Source of the DNA: an uncultured Collinsella sp.
GTDB taxonomy: Bacteria > Actinomycetota > Coriobacteriia > Coriobacteriales > Coriobacteriaceae
Reading direction: 5' to 3'
Assembly: GCA_900752475.1 (NCBI GenBank)
Contig: CAADVJ010000041.1
Location: 1-16,994 of the forward strand
DNA: 16,994 bases
Each line of letters begins with the position of its first letter. Position 1 is the first letter of the stretch. This document shows, one piece after another, positions 5,880 to 12,975 of the stretch. Below the pieces are notes generated by a model. That model saw only the letters and a list, made by a program, of their open reading frames with translations. It searched no databases and was not told the origin of the DNA. Both the position numbers and the translations under genes were made by a program.

Positions 5880-7190
5880 ATGGGGGAATTCGTGCCGCGG
5901 CCCAAAACGCTCGGAGGGGACATTCCATGCTTAGACAGTCCTAAGCTCGCACGAAAGCGCCAGAAGACACTTTCGGCTCGTGCGGAACTGCGCGCGGAAC
6001 GCCTCCTTCGAGCGGAGTCGAACCTCGAAACCCCGGTCGAAACGCAGGCTGACGGAGCGCCGCTTTTCCGCATAAGCGACCTGTCGGCGGGCTACGACAA
6101 GAAGGTCGTAGTCGAAGGCGTCGATCTGGAGGTTCGCGCGGGCGACGTCGTGGCACTCATCGGGCCGAACGGCTCGGGCAAGTCGACCATCTTGAAAACC
6201 ATCACACGCCATCTGGCACCGCTTGCCGGCGCGGTCGAGCTCGACGGGCGGGAGATTTCCCGATGGAAGACGGCGGAGTTCGCAAGGAACCTTGCCGTTA
6301 TGCTGACAGATCGCCCCCAGACCGAGCTCCTCACCTGCCGCGATATCGTAGAGGCGGGAAGGCATCCCTACACCGGGCGAATGGGCACACTCACGCCCGA
6401 TGACCATAATCGGGTCGACGAGGCCATGAAAACCGCACATGTGGAAGGGCTCGCCGAGCGCGACTTCATGCAGATAAGCGACGGGCAACGCCAGCGCGTC
6501 ATGCTCGCACGCGCCATCGCGCAGGATCCGCGTGTGCTCGTGCTCGATGAGCCCACGTCGTATCTCGATATCCGCTACCAGATCGACCTGCTGCGAATAC
6601 TTCGCCACCTTGCGAAATCGCGGAATGTTGCTGTCATCATGTCCATCCACGAACTCGAGCTCGCGCAGAAAAGTGCCGACAAGGTGATTTGCGTGAAGGA
6701 CGGCCGGGTCTTCCGCGCCGGCGCACCCGAGGACATATTCACGCGCGAGACGATTGGCGAGCTCTACGGCCTTCAACATGGCACCTTCAACGAGCGCTTC
6801 GGCAGCGTGGAAATTGGGCGCCCACACGGCGATGCGCACACGTTCGTCATCGCCGGCGCAGGTACGGGATCAGCTGTGTTTCGCCAGCTAATCCGGCAGG
6901 GCAAGGCGTTCTACGCGGGCGTTCTGCACGAAGGGGACATCGACTGCGAGCTCGCGCGCGACCTGGCGACGGAATGCGTGGCCGAGCGCGCCTTCGAGCC
7001 GATCGGGGATAAAACCATAGCCCGCGCCAAAGAGCTCCTCGTCCACTGCGCGCGCCTTATCGTGTGCCCCGCCGCCTTCGGCACCATAAACGCCCGCAAC
7101 GCAGAGCTCGTCGAGTTTGCACGATCGCATGGTATCGAGGTCATGCAAGCGTGCGAAGGCGCATCGGAGGATTCCAATGGATACGCCTAG
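5880..7190 (+). CDS. ABC importer ATPase (BtuD/FepC type) with N-terminal extension and extra C-terminal domain
   Basis: 436 residues, against about 260 for a plain FepC/BtuD ATPase. Seen: a charged extension (1-60), then the ATPase core with Walker A GPNGSGKST (95-103), Q-loop region MLTDRPQTE, signature SDGQR (200-204, replacing SGGQR), Walker B VLVLDEP (219-225) and H-loop His 257. From about 309 an unrelated domain begins: VEIGRPHGDAHTFVIAGAG, YAGVLHEGDIDCELA, AFEPIGDKTIARAKELL, ending near 425. Its hydrophobic-strand/GAGTG pattern suggests a Rossmann-like fold, perhaps a regulatory ligand-sensing part (inference). The ATG follows the permease stop TAG directly, with GAGG just upstream, so the two are translationally coupled. 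It powers the importer and is the last gene of the operon. I saw no clear terminator after it. Confidence 0.92.
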   Translation: MGEFVPRPKTLGGDIPCLDSPKLARKRQKTLSARAELRAERLLRAESNLETPVETQADGAPLFRISDLSAGYDKKVVVEGVDLEVRAGDVVALIGPNGSGKSTILKTITRHLAPLAGAVELDGREISRWKTAEFARNLAVMLTDRPQTELLTCRDIVEAGRHPYTGRMGTLTPDDHNRVDEAMKTAHVEGLAERDFMQISDGQRQRVMLARAIAQDPRVLVLDEPTSYLDIRYQIDLLRILRHLAKSRNVAVIMSIHELELAQKSADKVICVKDGRVFRAGAPEDIFTRETIGELYGLQHGTFNERFGSVEIGRPHGDAHTFVIAGAGTGSAVFRQLIRQGKAFYAGVLHEGDIDCELARDLATECVAERAFEPIGDKTIARAKELLVHCARLIVCPAAFGTINARNAELVEFARSHGIEVMQACEGASEDSNGYA

Positions 7191-7227
7191 GCGCGGTCCA
7201 AGAAATCGTCCGCATCCCCATCTGACA

Positions 7228-7245
7228 CTATTTCACCGCAACTTA
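7228..7245 (-). repeat. Single copy of a short repeat (core GCGGTGAAATAG on minus strand)
   Basis: CTATTTCACCGCAACTTA here is the reverse complement of TAAGTTGCGGTGAAATAG at 8906-8923 and nearly matches 8959-8975. It sits in the 187-base gap before the radical SAM gene, at the edge of the cobalamin/transport block. It is likely a remnant of a dispersed repeat. Confidence 0.7.
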
Positions 7246-7289
7246 GAGAGCGTCCGCTATAACGCTTCACCCCAAATCAAATTGATTCG

Positions 7290-7319
7290 TTGAATAGACA
7301 CATTGCAAATCCTTATACT
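7290..7319 (+). promoter_or_regulatory. Probable promoter of the radical SAM gene
   Basis: -35 TTGAAT (7290-7295), 18-base spacer, -10 TATACT (7314-7319), in an AT-rich stretch 59 bases before the start codon. Confidence 0.55.
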
Positions 7320-7377
7320 TCGTTTAATCCACAAGTGGGTATTATCACACACAAGGCACACGTGAAAGGATATGCCC

Positions 7378-8811
7378 ATGTCGCTTACACAGTCAGCAGA
7401 GCGTGCAGCGCTCAACAAGCTCATCGATTATCTCGACGACAACCCGCAAGAAAACATCGACAAAATCATGGACCTCGTGAACAAGCTGGTCCCCAATCGC
7501 GTATTTCCTGTACAGCGAGAGGCATTCACCAATGTCATCAAGAGCCGCGGCAATTGGTATGACCTAATCATGCGTGTATTCAGCCTCAATCCCCAGATGC
7601 GAACCAAACTGCTTAAGACCCTCATTGTCGACGCCAACCTGCTTGCTTGGCCAGAGCAGGAAAAGAACCGCGAAAAGTACCAGTGCAACGTTCCGTGGGC
7701 CATCCTGCTCGATCCCACGAGCGCCTGCAACCTGCATTGCACGGGCTGCTGGGCCGCAGAGTACGGCTACAAGCAGAATCTCTCGTTCGAAGACATCGAC
7801 TCTATCGTTACGCAGGGCAAAGAGCTCGGTACGCATATCTACATCTATACCGGCGGCGAGCCGCTCGTCCGCAAGCACGACCTGATCAGAATTTGCGAAA
7901 AACATCAGGACTGCGTGTTTCTCTGCTTTACCAACTCCACGCTGATCGACGAGGCCTTCTGCGACGATATGATTCGCGTAGGTAATTTTGTCCCCGCCAT
8001 CAGCGCCGAGGGCAATGAGCACACCACCGACGCCCGTCGCGGCGAGGGTACCTACGCAAAGATCGAGCACGCCATGAAACTCCTGCGCGAGCGCGACTTG
8101 CCGTTTGGTATCTCCACCTGTTGGACCAGCGCCAATGCCGATACGGTTGCTACCGAGGAGAACATGGACTGGATGATCGGCGAGGGAGCACTCTTCTGCT
8201 GGTACTTCCACTTTATGCCGGTTGGCCGCAATGCAACCCCCGAGTTCATGCCCACGCCCGAGCAGCGCGAGCACATGTATCACTTTATCCGCGAAATGCG
8301 TGAGAAGAAGCCGCTGTTTACGCTCGACTTCCAAAACGACGGCGAGTTTGTAGGCGGATGTATCGCCGGCGGCCGCCGCTACCTGCACATCAACGCCGCC
8401 GGAGACGTGGAGCCGTGCGTGTTCATCCACTACTCAAACGCCAACATCCACGATGTGAGCTTACTCGACGCGCTGCGCTCTCCCCTCTTTATGAAGTACT
8501 ACGAAAACATGCCGTTCAACGACAACTACCTCAAACCATGCCCCATGCTCGAGAATCCCGACGTGCTGCCCAAACTGGTCGCCGAGAGTGGCGCAATGAG
8601 CACCGATCTCATCGAGAAGGAGTCACCCGAGCAGCTGCGCGAAAAGACCCAGGCTGCCGCCGAGGCATGGTCACCCGTCGCCGACCGCATCTGGAACGAC
8701 TCCGACGATCCGCTATACGCCAAGCGTCACGAGGACAAGTCGCAGGGTATGGCCGATAGCGACATGCACAAGTTCGAAAAACAGGGCCGCACACTCAAAA
8801 ACGGCGATTAA
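7378..8811 (+). CDS. Radical SAM protein of unknown function
   Basis: 477 residues. Seen: the radical SAM cluster motif CNLHCTGC (Cys 117, 121, 124) inside LDPTSACNLHCTGCWAAEYG, then TGGEP (158-162) for SAM binding, and a C-terminal region with further Cys (GGCIAGGRRYLHINAAGDVEPC, split over 327-347, and KPCPMLENP at 387-395) that resembles the twitch/SPASM regions holding an auxiliary cluster. An N-terminal segment of about 100 residues precedes the barrel. I recognise the family as common in gut Firmicutes and Actinobacteria but know no assigned reaction. Of two in-frame ATGs, 7378 has proper spacing from GAAAGGA, while 7372 is one base from it. It has its own promoter and no operon partner. 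A TetR gene converges on it from downstream. No short precursor-peptide gene is evident nearby. Confidence 0.9.
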   Translation: MSLTQSAERAALNKLIDYLDDNPQENIDKIMDLVNKLVPNRVFPVQREAFTNVIKSRGNWYDLIMRVFSLNPQMRTKLLKTLIVDANLLAWPEQEKNREKYQCNVPWAILLDPTSACNLHCTGCWAAEYGYKQNLSFEDIDSIVTQGKELGTHIYIYTGGEPLVRKHDLIRICEKHQDCVFLCFTNSTLIDEAFCDDMIRVGNFVPAISAEGNEHTTDARRGEGTYAKIEHAMKLLRERDLPFGISTCWTSANADTVATEENMDWMIGEGALFCWYFHFMPVGRNATPEFMPTPEQREHMYHFIREMREKKPLFTLDFQNDGEFVGGCIAGGRRYLHINAAGDVEPCVFIHYSNANIHDVSLLDALRSPLFMKYYENMPFNDNYLKPCPMLENPDVLPKLVAESGAMSTDLIEKESPEQLREKTQAAAEAWSPVADRIWNDSDDPLYAKRHEDKSQGMADSDMHKFEKQGRTLKNGD

Positions 8812-8844
8812 TGCCGCTTCACACGACAAACGCTCAGAAATGAA

Positions 8845-8883
8845 GCGGAGCAGCCTCGAAGCTCATCTTCGAGGCTGCTCCGC
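8845..8883. terminator. Strong hairpin terminator between convergent genes
   Basis: A perfect 17-bp stem (8845-8861 with 8867-8883) around CTCAT, 34 bases after the radical SAM stop. The plus-strand tail (CTTACC) is poor in T; the minus-strand tail TTCATTTCT is richer, so it may serve both convergent genes. Confidence 0.7.
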
Positions 8884-8905
8884 CTTACCATCAAAACAGT
8901 TTTCC

Positions 8906-8975
8906 TAAGTTGCGGTGAAATAGGGACTAGATCGGCCTTCCAATAGCCAAAACAATCCCTATTCCACCGCAACTT
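8906..8975. repeat. Imperfect 20-bp inverted repeat (dispersed palindromic element)
   Basis: Left arm 8907-8926 (AAGTTGCGGTGAAATAGGGA) and right arm 8956-8975 (TCCCTATTCCACCGCAACTT) are inverted copies with one mismatch, 29 bases apart. A third copy of the core lies at 7228-7245. The transcript would fold into a long hairpin between the convergent radical SAM and TetR genes. The right arm also overlaps a small hairpin, CAACTT (8970-8975) with AAGTTG (8980-8985), at the 3' end of the TetR gene. It looks like a small non-coding repeat family or MITE-like remnant; no transposase is present. Confidence 0.7.
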
Positions 8976-8999
8976 CTTTAAGTTGTTGAATTATCAATG

Positions 9000-9611
9000 C
9001 TATTCCAAGCGAGATTCCAGACTCGACAGGCCATTAAGAGTCAGGTCGTTGGCGACCTCAGAGACGCGCTCGATAGGAACCGAGCCGTCAGACAGTGCCC
9101 ACGTGCGATAGATACCGATAATACCCGACAGCAAAAACGCCAGATAATAGTCGAACATCTCGTCCTTGAGACCTTGGGGCAGCAGATCGCGCTCGGCAAT
9201 CTCATGTTCGAGCGGCGCACGAAGACGAGCCATGAAATCATCGAGCGGAATATTCTCGATCAGCTGACGATTGAGCACTAAGTTGTTGCACAGCGCCTCA
9301 TTAACGGTTTTAAAGAAGGTCGCCGCCGCGCCCAGGGCGCGCTCATTGGTGTCGCCGTCCATGGAAGCAAGCGTTTTCTCGACCGAGTCGACAATCATCT
9401 CCACCACATCGACGGCAATGGCATCGAGCAGGCCGTCAACCGTACCAAAGTGAACGTAAAAGGTCTTGCGGTCGACATTGGCCTCGCGCGCGATGGCACT
9501 CACCGTAATGTCTGCCAGCGGCTTTTCCATGAGCAGGCGCTCGAAAGCGGAAAGGATGGCATTACGGCTGCGAACGATGCGGCGGTCAAGACGCGGTTTA
9601 CTGGTTGCCAT
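9000..9611 (-). CDS. TetR-family transcriptional regulator
   Basis: 203 residues, normal TetR length. Seen: an N-terminal three-helix DNA-binding part with RSRNAILSAFERLL and then DITVSAIAREANVDRKTFY and FGTVDGLL (34-62), the classic TetR helix-turn-helix. The rest (about 70-203) is an all-helical ligand/dimer domain whose effector cannot be read. Three in-frame ATGs exist near the start; 9611 is chosen because AAGGGA lies seven bases upstream. A 7-bp inverted repeat about 45 bases upstream (9655-9678) is a plausible operator for autoregulation. Convergent to the radical SAM gene and downstream of the membrane-protein gene on the same strand. Its targets are not shown by sequence; family members usually repress a neighbour. 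Confidence 0.92.
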   Translation of the reverse strand: MATSKPRLDRRIVRSRNAILSAFERLLMEKPLADITVSAIAREANVDRKTFYVHFGTVDGLLDAIAVDVVEMIVDSVEKTLASMDGDTNERALGAAATFFKTVNEALCNNLVLNRQLIENIPLDDFMARLRAPLEHEIAERDLLPQGLKDEMFDYYLAFLLSGIIGIYRTWALSDGSVPIERVSEVANDLTLNGLSSLESRLE

Positions 9612-9654
9612 GGGCATGTCCCTTCGATATGCGAGCATTCATCAACAGATGAGA

Positions 9655-9678
9655 GATAATCTACGTAAGAGGATTATC
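9655..9678 (-). promoter_or_regulatory. Candidate TetR operator
   Basis: GATAATC (9655-9661) and GATTATC (9672-9678) form a perfect inverted repeat with a 10-base spacer that contains the palindrome TACGTA. Its place just upstream of the TetR start fits autoregulation. Inferred from symmetry and position only. Confidence 0.45.
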
Positions 9679-9727
9679 CCCCATACAGCACAAATATGCC
9701 CCGCATCATGAAGAACGCACGACTGCC

Positions 9728-11035
9728 CTACTGCGACTTAGGGTGCTTCTTCTTATTGAGTGCCGACGGAGATACGCGAATACCGTCGCCTGTCTGGCGC
9801 ACATAGGCTTTATGAGCCGGCTTAGCGGTCCCAGAAGCCTTCTGAGCCTGCTTCTTGGGATCAACGGTAACAGCATTCGCGGGGTGCGGCTTAGTGGGCG
9901 CAGAGGGCGTCTGAGGCGCGCGGCCGAGCTTGCGCATCACACGATCCCAGCGCGCATGGATGCTCTCGTTGTGAGCGCTCTTAAGCCCCAGCAGGGGCGC
10001 AGCCAAAATGGTCGGTGCAATAAACGTAATGAGGCGCCACAGCAGATAGCCGGCGGTCGATGCCGAACCGAAGAAATGACCCAAGAACAATGCAAAGCCG
10101 CCCTCAGCGCCACCAGTTCCACCGGGCAAGGGAACCGCAGAGCTCAGCAGCTGGACAAAGGCGCTCGCGGCCATGACCGAGAAAAAGTCGACCTCGTGGT
10201 GGCCAAAGGCAAGCATCAGGAAATACGGCACCAGATAGAAAAACGCGAGCTGCAGCATGGTGATAAACACGGTGAGCAGCATGGAAGAAAAATGTCCGGC
10301 TGAAAGCTTGAACTTCTCGGAGAAGGAGTAGATCTCGCCATCGACAAACGTGCGCCATCCCTCGATCTTAGTGGCCGAGACACCAATGCGCTCAAGCCAA
10401 TTGATGATGCAATGGGCGACGCGCGTGACGGTCTTAGGCATGAGCGCGACGGCGAAGATGCCCAGCAAGATGCAGCAGTGCCCACCAAAGCTAAAGACAC
10501 ACAGCAGCGTCATGTCGCCATAGCGCTCGGCAAAAAACGGCATGCGAGCAAGCAGTAGGATAGCGCCCCAGGCAACGAGGCCAAACTGATACACGATAAA
10601 GCGCGTGAACTGCGTGGCACCAGCCTCGCCGACATTTTGGCCCGCCTTGGTCAGGCGGTAGATCTGGGCGGGAGTCGAGCCCATCATCATGGGCGTCAGG
10701 TTGCCAAAGAAGATGCCGCTCGCCTCGACCGAAATCAGGTCGCGGATGCCGACGGGTGAATATGGGTCGAGCCAGACGGCGATCGCATAGGCCACAATGC
10801 CAAAGAACAGATACATGAACATGCAAAGACACGCGACAACGAGCCATGGCGCCTGGACGCTCGACATTGCGGCCCAGAACTGCCCCATCTGCCCGGTTAC
10901 CACCAGATAGACGATATAACCCACCAGCACGACGCCGATAAAGATGGCGCCGCGGCGTGCGCTCTTATTGTCATCTCCGCCCGAGGCCTCAACCTCGACC
11001 TGGGGCTTAGACGTATGCTGAGAGGACTCCGTCAT
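9728..11035 (-). CDS. Polytopic membrane protein, UPF0104 / LPG-synthase TM-like (flippase-like)
   Basis: 435 residues. Seen: a hydrophilic N-terminus (1-27), at least seven hydrophobic segments between about 30 and 352, and the family motif PLPGGTGGAEGGF (302-314), plus FFGNLTPMMMGSTPAQIYR (109-127). These mark the integral-membrane domain of lysylphosphatidylglycerol synthases and related AglD/YbhN proteins, thought to move or modify lipid-linked substrates. The catalytic aminoacyltransferase domain of MprF is absent. The last 75 residues are a hydrophilic, Lys/Pro/Ala-rich tail (about 360-435) predicted to be disordered. The start at 11035 has AAGGAG four bases upstream; the longer frame to 11101 lacks one. 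It is transcribed toward the TetR gene with a 116-base gap. Its substrate is unknown. Confidence 0.88.
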   Translation of the reverse strand: MTESSQHTSKPQVEVEASGGDDNKSARRGAIFIGVVLVGYIVYLVVTGQMGQFWAAMSSVQAPWLVVACLCMFMYLFFGIVAYAIAVWLDPYSPVGIRDLISVEASGIFFGNLTPMMMGSTPAQIYRLTKAGQNVGEAGATQFTRFIVYQFGLVAWGAILLLARMPFFAERYGDMTLLCVFSFGGHCCILLGIFAVALMPKTVTRVAHCIINWLERIGVSATKIEGWRTFVDGEIYSFSEKFKLSAGHFSSMLLTVFITMLQLAFFYLVPYFLMLAFGHHEVDFFSVMAASAFVQLLSSAVPLPGGTGGAEGGFALFLGHFFGSASTAGYLLWRLITFIAPTILAAPLLGLKSAHNESIHARWDRVMRKLGRAPQTPSAPTKPHPANAVTVDPKKQAQKASGTAKPAHKAYVRQTGDGIRVSPSALNKKKHPKSQ

Positions 11036-11140
11036 GAGACTCCTTCTAACAGTCAAAATATCTTGGATATTGTACCCGCAAGGACCATAGACAGAACGCA
11101 AAGCTCTGGTTCAAACGGGAATTGCAGACGGTTGTTTGAA

Positions 11141-11175
11141 AATAAAAAACCCGGCCTTCCATGGGAAGCCCGGGT
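11141..11175 (-). terminator. Intrinsic terminator of the tRNA-Glu pair
   Basis: On the minus strand, 11175-11164 (ACCCGGGCTTCC) pairs with 11160-11149 around a CAT loop with one mismatch and is followed by TTTTTTATT (11149-11141). It lies 11 bases after the second tRNA in transcription order. Confidence 0.85.
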
Positions 11176-11185
11176 ATCAAATGCG

Positions 11186-11262
11186 TGGTAGCCCGTACCA
11201 GATTCGAACTGGTGATCTCCGCCTTGAGAGGGCGGCGTCCTAAACCGCTAGACGAACGGGCC
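11186..11262 (-). tRNA. tRNA-Glu (anticodon CTC), downstream copy
   Basis: The minus strand reads GGCCCGTTCGTCTAGCGG, anticodon arm CCGCC-CTCTCAA-GGCGG (anticodon CTC), T arm CCAGTTCGAATCTGG, and ACGGGCTACCA at the 3' end, with CCA encoded. The acceptor stem closes with a G-U pair at its first position. Identical to the copy 22 bases upstream. It reads GAG codons, common in this GC-rich genome. Confidence 0.95.
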
Positions 11263-11284
11263 ATAAGCCTCAGCAGAAAAGAAG

Positions 11285-11361
11285 TGGTAGCCCGTACCAG
11301 ATTCGAACTGGTGATCTCCGCCTTGAGAGGGCGGCGTCCTAAACCGCTAGACGAACGGGCC
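11285..11361 (-). tRNA. tRNA-Glu (anticodon CTC), upstream copy
   Basis: Same 77-base cloverleaf and anticodon CTC as the gene at 11186-11262, with encoded CCA. It is the first of the pair, 35 bases downstream of a good promoter (11396-11424). The two genes probably form one transcript. Confidence 0.95.
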
Positions 11362-11395
11362 ACATGACATCTGCACTGCCGTGCTGCGAAGAAAT

Positions 11396-11424
11396 ATATT
11401 ACGGGACAAAAAACGTCAGCGCAA
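11396..11424 (-). promoter_or_regulatory. Promoter of the tRNA-Glu pair
   Basis: On the minus strand: -35 TTGCGC (11424-11419), a 17-base spacer and -10 TAATAT (11401-11396). The spacing from the -10 box to the tRNA 5' end (11361) leaves a short leader, as usual for tRNA operons. Confidence 0.65.
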
Positions 11425-11439
11425 GAAGAAATTCCAAAT

Positions 11440-11458
11440 TGCCGAAAAATTGTCGGCA
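11440..11458 (-). terminator. Weak hairpin after cca
   Basis: On the minus strand, TGCCGA (11458-11453) pairs with TCGGCA (11445-11440) around CAATTTT, followed by ATTTGGAATTTCTT. It lies 30 bases after the cca stop; the stem is short, so termination may be partial and cca transcripts could enter the tRNA genes. Confidence 0.45.
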
Positions 11459-11488
11459 GGTTATGGAACACGCAGGTAAACTTGGTAG

Positions 11489-12883
11489 CTAATTCAAGTT
11501 GAGATGGAGCAAAAGAGCTTCGCGCTCGTTGGGAATGTTGTCTTCGATCACGGCGTCGAGGGCGGAGTTGAGAAGCTGACCCAGTTCCGGCCCGGGCTTG
11601 ACTCCGGCACGGATCAGGTCGCCGCCGTTGATGGCGAGCATCTTGAGCGTATAGGGCTCCCCTGCCTTCAGCAGCTCGTGCGCCATCGCGCGCATCTCCT
11701 CAATCGTCTCAACGTAATAGAAGCACGACGGGGCCTTGCCGAGCGTGTCAGCACGCTTAAGGTCCATGAGCTCGTCAATCAGACGGGCCGTGTCGACGCC
11801 CTCGCCAGAAAGCGCACACATCATATTGAGCAGGCAGGATCGCTCGGGACGCAGCGGTTTGTCGTGATATTTGATGAGCAGGCACACGTCGCGCACCAGG
11901 TCGTGCGAGAGAGCCAGGCGATCCATAATGACGCGCGCTTTCTTGGCGCCGAGCTCGGGATGACCGTAGAAGTGTCCGCTGCCGGCGTGATCGACCGTAA
12001 AGCACTCGGGCTTGGAGACATCGTGCAAAAACGCCGCCCACATAAGGCTCGACGATGGCGCGACGCCGTCGCACAGCGCCAACTCCCCTGCCACTGTCAG
12101 CACACGGGAGATATGCTCGTAGACGTTAAACGCATGGTAGACACTTCGCTGATCAAACCCGCGACCCGCTGCCAACTCGGGCACAGCGGCACAGATGGGC
12201 TCGGGATAGCGAAGCATCGCGTCCCCCCCATGACCGGTCGAAAGAATGCCCTCGAGCTCAATACCCACACGCTCGCGCGCCACGGCATCGAGCAGCGGCG
12301 CGCACTCGGCAAGCGCACGCTTAGTCTCGGGCTCAATCATAAAGTCCAGACGGCAGGCAAAGCGCACCGCACGCAGCATGCGCAGGGCGTCCTCGTTAAA
12401 GCGACGCTTGGGATCACCGACAGCGCGAATCAGCTTGCGCTCCAGATCACCCTGGCCGTCGTAGCGGTCGACAAGCCCGCGCTCGGGATGCCAGGCCATG
12501 GCGTTGACGGTAAAGTCGCGGCGCGCCAGATCATCCTCGAGCGAGGCGGCACGCTCGACACTCTGAGGATGGCGCCCATCGGTGTAAAAGCCATCCAGAC
12601 GGTACGTTGTGACCTCAATACGCTCGCCATCGGAAATAGCCGTGATTCCGCCAAATTTAATGCCCGACTCCACGACCGCGATACCAGCGGCCTCGAGCGC
12701 CGATTTAGACTCCTGCCACAGACCGCTACAGCACATATCAACATCGTGGCTGGGGCACCCCATCAGGGCGTCGCGCACCCAACCGCCCACGTACCAAGCC
12801 TCAAGACCAGCCGCCTCAAGCGCGCGCAGGACGCGCAGGGACGCATCGGACGGTTGCGTACCGTTGAGCAAAACATTGCACAT
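11489..12883 (-). CDS. cca: CCA tRNA nucleotidyltransferase (class II) with HD domain
   Basis: 464 residues. The enzyme adds or repairs the 3' CCA of tRNAs in the cytoplasm. Seen: YVGGWVRDALMG (31-42) with the nucleotide-binding GG; the catalytic DVD (47-49) in PSHDVDMCC; EVTTYR (90-95); RRDFTVNAMA (121-130); RRFNEDALRMLRAVRFA (160-176), the base-recognition region; and ERVGIELEG (204-212). A C-terminal HD domain follows, with FLHDVSKPE (285-293) and further His/Asp residues (GHFYGHPELGAKKA). The start at 12883 has AGGAGG eight bases upstream. It lies upstream of two tRNA-Glu genes on the same strand. Those genes already encode CCA, so the role here is probably repair, or completion of other tRNAs. 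Confidence 0.95.
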   Translation of the reverse strand: MCNVLLNGTQPSDASLRVLRALEAAGLEAWYVGGWVRDALMGCPSHDVDMCCSGLWQESKSALEAAGIAVVESGIKFGGITAISDGERIEVTTYRLDGFYTDGRHPQSVERAASLEDDLARRDFTVNAMAWHPERGLVDRYDGQGDLERKLIRAVGDPKRRFNEDALRMLRAVRFACRLDFMIEPETKRALAECAPLLDAVARERVGIELEGILSTGHGGDAMLRYPEPICAAVPELAAGRGFDQRSVYHAFNVYEHISRVLTVAGELALCDGVAPSSSLMWAAFLHDVSKPECFTVDHAGSGHFYGHPELGAKKARVIMDRLALSHDLVRDVCLLIKYHDKPLRPERSCLLNMMCALSGEGVDTARLIDELMDLKRADTLGKAPSCFYYVETIEEMRAMAHELLKAGEPYTLKMLAINGGDLIRAGVKPGPELGQLLNSALDAVIEDNIPNEREALLLHLNLN

Positions 12884-12975
12884 ACCTGTGGCCTCCTGTG
12901 GCTATCAAATTGGCTATCGATTGCGTCTGCAAGAAGTCTAGCAAGAAACAGCCTCCACTGCACACGCAAGTCCGA

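Noticed and set aside
8906..8975. Inverted repeat as ends of an insertion sequence
   Set aside because: Only 29 bases lie between the arms and no transposase gene exists in the window, so it is listed as a non-coding repeat.
11186..11361. tRNA pair as an integration site for a mobile element
   Set aside because: No integrase, no partial tRNA copy and no direct repeat flank were seen; both sides carry housekeeping genes.
11046..11471. 141-codon minus-strand frame containing a repeated 25-residue segment
   Set aside because: The repeat is the translation of the two identical tRNA-Glu genes, so it is not a protein repeat.
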